Shown here: piece after piece, positions 40,827 through 50,102 of the stretch
How the letters are laid out: every line of letters starts with the position of its first letter
How positions within the stretch are numbered: the stretch's first letter is position 1
Assembly: GCA_002897115.2 (NCBI GenBank)
Contig: BCIH01000005.1
Span: forward strand, 101,308 to 165,307
Source of the DNA: Prototheca cutis
Lineage: Eukaryota > Chlorophyta > Trebouxiophyceae > Chlorellales > Chlorellaceae
Reading direction: 5' to 3'
DNA: 64,000 bases
Notes under the pieces: model-generated
Told to the model about the DNA's origin: nothing
The model's database searches: none
The model's input: the letters and a program-made list of their open reading frames with translations, nothing else
Program-made: the position numbers and the translations under genes

Positions 40827-42747
40827 ATGAGCGCAAGGGGTGTTTCCAGTGCATCCCACCCACAACTACTAGGCCCGCTGACCGACCGGCTAGTCGTTAA
40901 TTATGGAGTGTACTGTTTGGTTTGGGCACTGGCCGCGCTCTGGCTGCGTGTGGCCTCGCCTCGGCTACGACCGGGCTGGCCTCGCTTCCTGGCGGCACTC
41001 CCCGTCCTGGTCGCTTGCGAAATGGCCCCCTGGCTCTTCGACAGGGACAAGGACTGCATTGTAGTGTTCCTTGTTGCATTTGCCACAACCTGGCTAGCGG
41101 CTTTGAAGGTGTGCTGTCGAATTTTGCGGGTGCTTTCGGGTGTGTCGGAATGATGGGGTAATTTTAGGAGGAACTGTTGTTTCGGGGCAACATCCATGAG
41201 AAGAACCGTTCCTTGCAGGTCGTGGGTTGGGTGCTGGGCCGTGGACCCCTTCAGGAGCCCTATGCAAACATCTTGCAGTTTGCAATCGTTTTGAACTCTC
41301 CTGTATCCGTCACCCTTTCAAGTGAGATCCAGCAGGGATTGTGCACGTGTGATTGACTGTCGTGTGGGGCAGTGCAGGCGCGGCCGCTACCCTGCGTTGT
41401 TCCATGGCATTCCATTTCTACAACGGGCAGTGCCACGCAGAGCACTGAGTGGGGTCCAATGTGCCATCGATCATGCCATGTGGCAGTCGGGTTGAGTGTG
41501 GGAGGGCATCCATGCTGTGCCTCCCCCCACACCGCAGAGGAGAAGCAGGGTCCCGGCCGGGGTCGCATGTGCGAGGAAGCCGGTCTCACAGAGCACCTGT
41601 TGAAAAGCGCACTGGGTCATTTGGCCCTCATCGGTGGCATGCTGCCCTTTAACTCGAGACTGAGCTACGATGACGGCATCGGACCGTTCAAAGGCTTTTA
41701 CTTGGGTGAGTCGTGCAAACTTTGCCTGTTAGTCGAGTGGTTGTGGAGGATTGACGACGACCCTCGGCATGTTGACAGCTGTCCAACAAACAACCCCCAA
41801 TTGCCACTGCCATGCACCGCAGCTCTGGAGCTGTATTGCTTCCTGCACATTGTCATGAACGTGGCTTCCGTGCTTCTCCAGCTTGTGCTGGGCATGCGCC
41901 TGACACCCAATTTCGACAAACCCTGGCTGACCAAGAGCGTGAATGACTTTTGGAGCAAGCACTGGGATCTCCCCGTCGGAAACATGCTCCGCGAAGTGCG
42001 TTCTTTTATGATCTGGGATTACGTGATGGGATCACCAGGGCTGCTGGCACCACCCCAACTGGTAATAGAAGAACGCCGTTTATGAGTCATTTGACCGCAA
42101 AGTCTAAATCTTATGTGTTCATGTGCACACTCCTGAATGAGTAAATCAATAAATAAATATAACCGCTGCTAACCCATTTCAAACACAGATCGTCTACGAC
42201 CCGCTGGTGGAGCGGCGGCTGGTGGCCGACGGGTCCAAGCCCCGGCAGAGGCCGCCGACCCTGTGCCGTGTGGCAGGCCTGTTTGCTTCCTTTGCCGTGT
42301 CTGGTCTCATGCACGAACTCCTGGCATGGTGCGGGTTTCCTGTGTTGCGGCTGTTCATCGCGGCTGGGAGAGTTAGAAAGCTAGGAATGGGTGGTGCTGT
42401 AACCACCAGATCCCCCCGGCCTGCGCCTGCCTGCTTGCATGCTCGGCAGCAACAACTCCTGTCTACCTGGCGTCACCCACGCCAACTGCAGGTTCCTCGC
42501 GGGTCGGACATCAGGCGGCCCCATCACCGCCTTTTTTGTGCTGCAAGCCGTTGCCATCACCCTCGAGTTGGCAGGCCGGGTGTGGGCGAAGCAAGCCGGG
42601 ATCAGAGTCCCGATCCTGATCCGCAGGGCTGTCACACTCGCATTCCTGAGCTGGACGGGGGCATTCTTCTTTTTCAGACCCTATAACGATCTTGGCGTGG
42701 TGATGGGCATTGTCAACAACATGCTGACTGTTGTTGGCGCCAAGTAA
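40827..42747 (+). CDS. MBOAT-type acyltransferase, plant wax-synthase-like
   Basis: This is a polytopic membrane acyltransferase resembling plant long-chain-alcohol O-fatty-acyltransferases (wax synthases). Exons 40827-41108, 41219-41321, 41538-41705, 41823-41995, 42189-42328 and 42492-42747 join in phase to 373 residues. Hydrophobic segments start with VVNYGVYCLVWALAALWLRV and recur along the chain. Family marks are NDFWSKHWDLPVGNMLRE, the wax-synthase form of the MBOAT Asn/Trp block, and VSGLMHELLAWF, with the catalytic His. GRGPLQEPYANILQFA before an LNSPVS block also fits plant wax synthases. The likely site is the ER membrane, with fatty alcohols or sterols as acceptors, but the acceptor cannot be read from the sequence. 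The start ATG follows an unremarkable 5' region. An alternative is a sterol O-acyltransferase-like role, as in Arabidopsis ASAT1. Confidence 0.87.
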
Positions 42748-43240
42748 CCAGTTTTGACCGCCGATCTTCCGATGATTTTGAGCCCCCATCACACATTGCA
42801 TACTTGGAGAGAGTGCTCCTCAGAACGCAAAGTGCGCGTGTTGTGTTTTGCCCCGTTGTTCAGAGATTGAAGCGCCCAGCCTGGCCCACCAGAAAGGGAT
42901 CCAAGGAAGCGAGGAGGGAGCGCTGCGCTGGTGTCCACCCATGCGGTCGATGCAGCGGCCCGGGCGTACGTGCCAGGCTTCCGGCCAGCGTCAACAAATG
43001 GCCAATGGGCCCTAACAACTCCACTGCATTCCAGCTCGCCTTGGAACGTGAATTGCGAATGTTCAGGATAGTCCTCTGAAGTTCCTTTGATTGCGTATCG
43101 CCGTGGCACGCGAGGACGTTGGCTGCGGAAGCTGACGCCCAGCTTGCGCGGACGTAGACCGCAGCTTTAACGACCATCGATCATGGCTTAGCCACGGCAC
43201 ACCGTTCCGAGCTCATGAACGTGTATTTGAATTGGCTGGA
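42748..43240. other. Intergenic region before the GT8 gene
   Basis: 493 bases between tandem plus-strand genes, without a coding block on either strand that has a splice partner. Confidence 0.45.
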
Positions 43241-44953
43241 ATGAGCCATACCCGGCGGGATTCGAGTCCTGGGCTCTGGACGCGGTGCGTGGGCAGGGCC
43301 CGGGCCTGCAACGATGTGGAAGCTCCAGCCGACTTCCTCCCCAGGTGCGCGGCAGACCATGGGGTCGAGGGTGGGTGTATGCTTGTTTGAGCATGTTTTA
43401 AAGCGCGAGACATCCCCTTTTGGGGGATCTGCGACCCGAGCTGTCGCCGTCCCATTCACACCTGCCATCAGTGCTTAGAACTGGCAACAGGGGTGACCAC
43501 AGACCCCACGGGCCTGGTGCGCTGTGCCCCGTCCGGAGGCATGCACGCCAGTCTTGGGATCTCGTTTAATCTGATGAATGCAAAACCTTGTCCCACCACA
43601 GCACGCCATGCTCCCGGCGCCCCGACACCTCGACCCTGGCCGTCCGTGCCGTGGCACTGACAATACTCATGGTGCTGGGCATCGTAGTGCTAAGCAACAT
43701 GCGGTCACTGAAGCGGCATGGCCAGGACGCCTTTTCCAGCGCGTACTACGGCCTGGATCCCCTGATCCTGGGCCGATCCCACGCCGACTTCCCTTCCCCA
43801 ACTTGCTGCGATGGTGCCGACTGCGTCCCTGCACGTCCGCAGCGCGTGGCGGTGGTCACGGTGCTCTCCTCGCCCGAGTACCTGCCCCTGCTGCGCCAGC
43901 TGGAGTGCACGCTGCACCACAGTAACCCCATCGTCGATCTGGTTGTCTTGGCCCGGCCGGGGACCCTGGAACCTGCCACCCGCCGTGCCCTGCAGCGACT
44001 CAATGTCACGCTCCGCGATGCGCCCGAGATGGAGTACCCCAACACTTACGAGCCCAGGTGAGAATACGTGATGATAGTGATGGACACGTTTGGGTTTCTG
44101 CATGGGTGTCCGTCAGTCGGGTGGATGGTGGTAAGGTGGGTGGGGCATGGTGTCCCCCCCCCACCCCCCCCCACCCACCCACCCACCCACCCACACACAC
44201 ATTCGCCCCAAACTATTAAAAACCACATCCTTCATCTAATGAATCTTCACCCTGAACCAGCAAACAAATATCTCACAGGTACGGCAAGAACTGGGTCAAG
44301 CTGGTTGTGTGGGGCATGGTGGAGTACGACGCAGTGCTCTTAGTGGATGCAGACACGGCGATCATCGGCGATCTGAGCCCACTGTGGACGCTGCCGGGCA
44401 ACTTTGCCGGTGTGTGGGACCAGAGCCGGTGGTTGGGCAGGCATCAGACCGTGCTGCGGGGGCTCAACGGGGGCGTGCTGTTCCTGCGCCCCTGTGCGGC
44501 CATGGCCGAGCACATGATGGCGTTGCTGGACGCCTACCCCAAGCTGCGCTTTACGCACGCCACCGCTGAACAAGATTTTGTGACATGGTACTTTCGATAC
44601 ACCGCTATCACCCTGCCGCTCCAATACAACGTCCAGGTGTGTGTGTCTGTGTCTGTGTCTGTGTGTGTGTTGGGCGGTTCGGTGAAGTCCTGTGTGGATG
44701 GATGCTGGCCTCAACAGGTTCAGGTGTGGGGCCAACTGACAGACGGCGCATCATCCCCTACCCCTTTGTTCCTTGACGACAGGTGTCACAGAGCTTGGTG
44801 GGCAACCTGACCGTGGGCGGTGCAAGTCCTGTGATCGTGCATTTCACAGGAAGTAAACCTTTTAATGGACCAGAGCCGGGCAAGCTGGGCCACCAGTTCC
44901 TGTGCAGCCTCGAGGCGCTGCACAAACGCAGCCTGGCAGCCGGCATGAACTAG
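43241..44953 (+). CDS. GT8-family glycosyltransferase (glycogenin/plant galactinol-synthase-like fold), type II membrane protein
   Basis: This is a retaining glycosyltransferase of the GT8 fold, probably acting in the Golgi. Exons 43241-43284, 43602-44057, 44279-44636 and 44783-44953 join in phase to 342 residues. Exon 1 encodes a 14-residue cytosolic start (MSHTRRDSSPGLWT) and ends at a GTGCGT donor. It is supported by phase and by the hydrophobic anchor that follows (VRAVALTILMVLGIVVLS), which would otherwise have no ATG before it. The catalytic domain shows RVAVVTVLSSPEYLPLLRQL, the manganese-binding DxD in AVLLVDADTAIIGDL, the NGGVLFLRP block and the C-terminal VIVHFTGSKPFNGPE. Intron 3 and intron 2 contain GT- or CA/C-rich stretches. 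Donor and acceptor sugars cannot be told. The family also includes glycogenins and glucuronyl- or galacturonosyltransferases, so the precise role is open. Confidence 0.85.
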
Positions 44954-45268
44954 TTTCCCGATGGATGCTGCCGTGTGTTGTTTTCATGGCGGCTTGTCCA
45001 TGCTGCCCATGCATGCAGCGGTCCCAACTGGGGCTGCGCTCGATCTGATCAAAACAAAGAGTAAGCCCGCCGACCACCAGGCTGCCTGTCTCTCGGTTCC
45101 TTGGCCGCCCCTCTGACAAACAGTCTTGCGTACTTTTCTTTCTCACATGCTTGCCTGCCTTGTTGACCAAATGACGCGTTCACTTTATGCTCTGCACTCC
45201 CCTTCTGCTGTAAGACATGCAGCGAGCCAGGCCAACGGGGCTATGGACAGGGGTACAGTGGCCTGTCC
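44954..45268. other. Convergent 3' region between GT8 and RBMX2
   Basis: 315 bases with the two facing 3' UTRs. A TGTAA signal for the plus-strand GT8 gene is at 45209-45213. No gene is visible. Confidence 0.5.
45209..45213 (+). promoter_or_regulatory. Candidate polyadenylation signal TGTAA (GT8 gene)
   Basis: TGTAA lies 256 bases after the GT8 stop codon. Confidence 0.4.
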
Positions 45269-46205
45269 TCACTGGCGGCCAGGGGACCGCGCCCCTGACC
45301 TGCCCTGTCGATGGTCCCGACCCTCTGCCCGGCTCCTGGACTTGTGGTAGTCGTCATGCCTGCGATCAGAAACGTCGTCGTCATTGTATCGCCGCCGCCG
45401 CGCCTCGTCCCGCCGGCTGTCGTCTGAAAGCTTGCTGTCTCGGTACCGCGATTTCTTGTGCTTCTTGTCCTGCAATGACGACAAGGGTCGCAAGCGGGTG
45501 CTCATACTAAGGGGGGTGGGGTGATCAGCGCCCTGCGTGACTGCTGCTGGTGCACGGTCAGGCACCGCGACGGATGGCACAACGGACCCACACCTTTCTG
45601 TGCTTGCTGTTGTGCTCCTTGTGCTTGGTCCCATTGGGGTCAGCAGCAGTCTTACCACCGCCCGACCGCACCTCCCCTCTGGGCATGGGCGCGTTCAGCA
45701 GCGCAAAGACGCTGCCGGCAGCAGCCCAAGGCTCGTCCCCCTGCGGTGCCGACGAGGCCCCCCGCTCCTCTGACGCGGGTGGCTCACGTGCCCCGGCCCT
45801 GTCTGGCTCCGCGTCGCTCCCCGGATCGGGCTCGCCGTCCATCTCGGCCTTTTTGCGGCGGTAGTTGTCGACGTGCTCGACTCGGATGATGCGCCCTGCG
45901 ACCCGCGCCCCTGACAGGTTGTCGACGGCCAGCACCGTGGAGCGCTGGTCTTCATAGGCCAGAAACGCAAACCCGCGGGGCTTGCCCGTCTTACGGTCCC
46001 GGCCCAGGCTCACGTCCACAATCTCGCCGTACTGGCCAAAGATGGCCAGAAGGTCGCCCTCCGTCAGGTTGAAGGCCAGCCCGCCGGCAAAAATGTACGC
46101 CGAGTGCTTGAATCTGGAGTGCCAGGAAGAACCATCGCTCAGGCCAAGCTCAATCTCGTCCCGAGAGATCTTCTGGGTGTTCTTGATCTGCGTCAGCGGG
46201 TTCAT
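45269..46205 (-). CDS. RBMX2: RBMX2/Ist3 (Snu17) spliceosomal RNA-binding protein
   Basis: This is the RRM subunit of the RES complex, which joins the activated spliceosome. Exons 46205-45594 and 45469-45269 join in phase 0 to 270 residues. The start MNPLTQIKNTQKISRDEIEL followed by SWHSRFKHSAYIFAGGL is the diagnostic N-terminus of the family. The RRM has RNP2 (YIFAGGL) and RNP1 (RGFAFLAY), then YEDQRSTVLAVDNLSGARVA and GRIIRVEHVDNYRRKK. This is the region that binds Bud13 and Pml1 in yeast. The tail is acidic and then strongly basic, with Arg/Asp/Ser-rich repeats (DDSRRDEARRRRYNDDDVSD), and is longer than in yeast. The donor GTGTGG and acceptor TTGCAG are in phase and keep a Lys/His-rich junction. 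The gene is divergent from the V-ATPase gene. Confidence 0.95.
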
Positions 46206-46803
46206 CGCACTGGGAGGTGGGAAAAAGCCAGCTGGTGTTGTAGACCGCAATGGAGGGTCCAATTGCCGCGGAGAGCCCCTCTAGAGCGCCGATGTTTAAA
46301 TCAAAGCAAAGCAGCTCTAATGGAGGAATGAGGCCGGTTCCTGGTGCCAACCAAGGCGGAGAACGTGCTGCTGCTGGTGACAAGGCACCGCACTACAGCT
46401 GGGCGGCCTGCAGGTCGCTCGCAGCAAATTCACAAGCGCGCCATCCAAAGGGATGAGAGAAACGTGTGTTGTTGCAACAACGGTACTGTCGCAAATATAA
46501 CGGCCACAATGCGTTATCCAGCTCCCAGGAGCAAGCGCACGGTCCCGTCTCGCAAGCCACACTTTTTTGCCATCCAACTCGGGCGCGGCAGGTGTCAGGC
46601 CTTCCGCGAGATGATGTCCGGGGATGGGGGGGTTTGGGCCCGGCGCAGAAACCCGTGGACAACCGGGCAGGCAAACTGATAGATCCACCAGGGAGTGATT
46701 TGCTCAGATTATTCCTGGCGGTGTTGGGGGGCTTGCGTCGCCCTTTGTCGCCTGGCAGTGGAAACCCTCACCTGACCCCTGCCCCACCCGGGCTCCAGTC
46801 AAG
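46206..46803. other. Divergent upstream region, RBMX2 and V-ATPase subunit a
   Basis: 598 bases between divergent start codons. Open frames on both strands lack conserved sequence. An AT-richer part near 46480-46510 may belong to a promoter. Confidence 0.45.
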
Positions 46804-49653
46804 ATGGACCTCTTCCGCAGTGAGGAGGTCCACTTGATGCAGGTGAGACTGGTTTGGCGGTGTTTTGGGAATGGCATGAGCGTGGTTGCTGGTCGTAGTG
46901 GGATTGTCGAGATGGTCGGACGCCCATCCCAGCGCCCATCCCCCGGGCTCCCCCGTGCAGCTCATGATCCCCGCGGAGCTCGCTCACGACACCATGGTGG
47001 CGCTGGGAGAGGTGGGAATGCTGCAGTTCAAGGATTTGAATGCCGAGAAGCCCGCGTTCCAGCGCACCTACGCCACACAGGTGGGTTTCGTCCTGGGTTT
47101 TTAGGGGGGGTTGTGGTAGGGTGCCCGGAGCTCCAGGTGTTTGGAGGACAGGAGGCGGGCTCTTGCGAGGTTTGCGCATCTGACAACATGCATGTACTGT
47201 ACCCAAATAACAGGACCACACACCATATCAGCAACACCAATGCAATACAGATCAAGCGTTGCGATGAGATGGCGAGACAGCTGCGTTTCTTCCATGCGGA
47301 GCTTGAGAAGCGGGCCATCCCCGTGCCCCGTCGTGCCGGCGACCCTCCCGTCCCTGATCTCGACGAGCTCGAGTCTCGGCTGAGCTCGCTGGAGACGGAG
47401 CTGACGCAGCTCAACGCGAACTCGGACCGGCTAGACCGGTCGTACAACGAGCTGCAGGAGCTGCAGATCGTGCTCGAGTGCGCCGGTGGGTTTTTCGACG
47501 ACGCGGCGGCCGGCGCGGTGGCAGCGCGCGAGGACCACACTGCTGTCGGCGATGCCGCTGCGGGCGAGGGCACTGCGCCGCTGCTGGAGGCGGCGGTGGC
47601 CGAGCCGTCTGGCGTGCAGCTGGGTTTCCTTGCGGGGACCATCCCCGTGGACCGCCTCGCGGCGTTTGAGCGTCTGCTGTTCCGTGCGACGCGCGGCAAC
47701 ATGTACCTGCGCCACCGCGCCGTCGGCGCGCTGGCCGACCCTGTCAGCGGAGAAAAGGTGGAAAAGTGCGTGTTTGTGGCATTTTGCTCGGGCGAGCGCG
47801 CACGTCAGAAGATTGTGAAAATCTGCGAGGCGTTTTCGGCCAACCGCTACCCTTTCCCCGAGGGCACCGCTCGGCAGCACGAGATGCACGCCGACGTGTC
47901 GGCGCGGCTCCGCGAGCTCCACGCCACGCTGGAGGCGGGGCACCGCGCGCGCGACGGCGTCCTCGGCGCCATTGCCGCGCAGCTCGACGCGTGGACGGTG
48001 CAGGTGCGTCGCGAAAAGGCCGTGCACGCGGCGCTCAACCGCTGCTCGGTCGACGTGACGCGCAAGGTGCTCGTCGCCGAGGCCTGGGTGCCCGTGGCTT
48101 CGCGGCCGCGCGTCCAGGACGCGCTGCGTGCGGCTGCGGTGGCGCGGCACGCGACGGTGGGGACAGTGTTCCAGCCCATTCTCACCTACGAGGCGCCGCC
48201 GACGTTTCACCGGACAAACAAGGTCACTACCGGGTTCCAGGAACTCGTGGACAGCTACGGCATCGCGCGCTATCGGGAAGCCAACCCCGCCGTCTTTACC
48301 ATCGTCACGTTTCCCTTCCTGTTTGCCGTCATGTTTGGCGACATCGGGCACGGACTGCTGATGCTGGCGTTTGCGTTGGCTCTCGTGCTGAACGAGCGGC
48401 GCCTGGCCGCTGGCAAGCTGGACGAAATTACGGAGATGTTTTTCCAGGGACGTTACATCATCCTGGCCATGGCGGTGTTCTCCGTTTACACGGGTACGCT
48501 GTACAACGAATTCTTCTCCATGGTCACGACGCTGTTTGGCGGGTCGAGGTGGGCCTGCGCCACCGACCCGTCGCTCACCGACCCCGACGCCATGCGCATG
48601 GACCCCAGCCTGTGCCCCTCGGCGTTCACGTCTGGACTGGCGATGACGTCGTCCACGCCGTACCCCTTTGGCGTGGACCCCGCCTGGCACGGCACGCGGA
48701 CCGAGCTGCCCTTCCTCAACTCGCTCAAGATGAAGATGTCCATCGTGCTGGGCGTGGTGCAGATGAACGGCGGGATTCTCCTGTCGTACTTCAACCAGAG
48801 CTACTTTTCCGACGCGCTGTCGACGTGGTGTGAGTTTGTGCCGCAGGTGATCTTCTTGAACTCGCTGTTTGGCTACCTGAGCATCCTCATCGTCGCCAAG
48901 TGGGCCAGCGGCGTGACCACCGACCTCTACCACACCATGATTTACATGTTTCTCGAGCCGGGCAACGTCGACTGCGGCGGGACGTGCCCCGAAAACCACA
49001 TGTACCGCGGGCAAGCCGTGGTTCAGAACATTCTCCTGATCAGCGCCCTGGTGGCCGTGCCCTGGATGCTGCTGCCCAAGCCTCTGATCTTGAAAAAGCG
49101 CAACGAGCGCCGGGCGACGCGCGAAGCCTCGTACGGGCTCCTCGCGCCCGAGGAGAATGACTACCGCTACACCCGCTACGTCGACGAAGACGGCGGCGGT
49201 GAGGGCGCCGGCATCGAAGCCGGCCGGCCGCAGCCCGCCGTCCCCTCGGGGGGGCACGGCTCGCACCACGCGGAGGAGTTTGATTTCGGCGAAATCATGG
49301 TGCACCAGATGATCCACGCCATCGAGTTTGTGCTGGGCGCGGTGTCCAACACGGCGTCCTACCTCCGTCTCTGGGCCCTGTCCCTGGCGCACTCGCAGCT
49401 GTCGGCGGTGTTTTACGACCGCGTGCTGATGAAGGCCATCCAGACGGGCAGCGCTGTCGCCGTCGTCATCGGGTTTGCAGTGTTCTTCTGCGCGACCATC
49501 GCCGTGCTCATGCTCATGGAGTCGCTGTCGGCCTTCCTCCATGCCCTGCGTCTCCACTGGGTCGAGTTCCAGAACAAGTTTTATTTTGGCGACGGCTACA
49601 AGTTTGCTCCCTTTGCCTTTTCCGAAATCGATAAAGGCGAGGAGCTGCAGTAG
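46804..49653 (+). CDS. VHA-a: V-type proton ATPase 116-kDa subunit a
   Basis: This is the membrane stator subunit that forms the two proton half-channels of the vacuolar/endosomal H+-ATPase. Exons 46804-46842, 46961-47080 and 47251-49653 join in phase to 853 residues, the usual length. The start MDLFRSEEVHLMQ, then LMIPAELAHDTMVALGEVGM, then LQFKDLNAEKPAFQRTY, is canonical. The N-terminal half is the cytosolic coiled-coil domain (LDELESRLSSLETELTQLNA). The membrane half begins around FPFLFAVMFGDIGHGLLML. The essential proton-path Arg lies in ASYLRLWALSLAHSQLSAVF. The charged loop after helix 6 is Gly/His-rich (GGHGSHHAEEFDFGEIMVHQ). The C-terminus ends KFAPFAFSEIDKGEELQ. The first exon is only 13 codons long, which would be missed by simple gene finders. 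Confidence 0.97.
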   Translation: MDLFRSEEVHLMQVRLVWRCFGNGMSVVAGRSGIVEMVGRPSQRPSPGLPRAAHDPRGARSRHHGGAGRGGNAAVQGFECREARVPAHLRHTGGFRPGFLGGVVVGCPELQVFGGQEAGSCEVCASDNMHVLYPNNRTTHHISNTNAIQIKRCDEMARQLRFFHAELEKRAIPVPRRAGDPPVPDLDELESRLSSLETELTQLNANSDRLDRSYNELQELQIVLECAGGFFDDAAAGAVAAREDHTAVGDAAAGEGTAPLLEAAVAEPSGVQLGFLAGTIPVDRLAAFERLLFRATRGNMYLRHRAVGALADPVSGEKVEKCVFVAFCSGERARQKIVKICEAFSANRYPFPEGTARQHEMHADVSARLRELHATLEAGHRARDGVLGAIAAQLDAWTVQVRREKAVHAALNRCSVDVTRKVLVAEAWVPVASRPRVQDALRAAAVARHATVGTVFQPILTYEAPPTFHRTNKVTTGFQELVDSYGIARYREANPAVFTIVTFPFLFAVMFGDIGHGLLMLAFALALVLNERRLAAGKLDEITEMFFQGRYIILAMAVFSVYTGTLYNEFFSMVTTLFGGSRWACATDPSLTDPDAMRMDPSLCPSAFTSGLAMTSSTPYPFGVDPAWHGTRTELPFLNSLKMKMSIVLGVVQMNGGILLSYFNQSYFSDALSTWCEFVPQVIFLNSLFGYLSILIVAKWASGVTTDLYHTMIYMFLEPGNVDCGGTCPENHMYRGQAVVQNILLISALVAVPWMLLPKPLILKKRNERRATREASYGLLAPEENDYRYTRYVDEDGGGEGAGIEAGRPQPAVPSGGHGSHHAEEFDFGEIMVHQMIHAIEFVLGAVSNTASYLRLWALSLAHSQLSAVFYDRVLMKAIQTGSAVAVVIGFAVFFCATIAVLMLMESLSAFLHALRLHWVEFQNKFYFGDGYKFAPFAFSEIDKGEELQ

Positions 49654-50102
49654 CATGTGTCCGTTTGCGCACCGAGGCAGTGGACTGTGTTTGTCAGGTA
49701 CATCCCCCCCCGCAACCTCTCCCTTTCCAAGCCATGAAATCCCGCTTGCTGGCGTGGCCTTTCTCTCCCTTGTCAATCAATCAACGATCGATCCTTCCTG
49801 GCTGGCTGGCTCAAGCAGTGACCGTTGCACCCTCGCCAGGCTTTTGTTGGCACAGTCGTCGTTGAGAATCAGGCTGGCGGTCAATCAGTCGGTCAAAGGA
49901 ATGGGGACGAAAAGGAAAGCAGCACTTCCGTCCGATGCAAACTCTTATTCAGGATGGATGGATGGTCTGGGAGCCACGGTGACAGGCAGGTTCCCTGGTG
50001 GAAGTCATCGCTGGCACCGTCGCGACCGAAAAGAGCAGGAGCCTGTCATCGTGTGCCCTCCTGGCGAGAAAGGTCAGGTGTCGACCCTCCACAACAAAGG
50101 CA
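49654..50102. other. Convergent 3' region between V-ATPase subunit a and NEDD1
   Basis: 449 bases of facing 3' UTR sequence with no recognisable gene or repeat. Confidence 0.5.

Noticed and set aside
43250..43290. TTCGAGTCC, resembling a tRNA T-loop
   Set aside because: The flanking bases do not form a T-stem, and no anticodon or D arm is in place. The sequence is better explained as the first GT8 exon.
47431..49776. Minus-strand open frame of 781 codons opposite the V-ATPase gene
   Set aside because: It is a mirror of the GC-rich third-codon bias of the real gene. The plus strand carries the full V-ATPase subunit a with all motifs.
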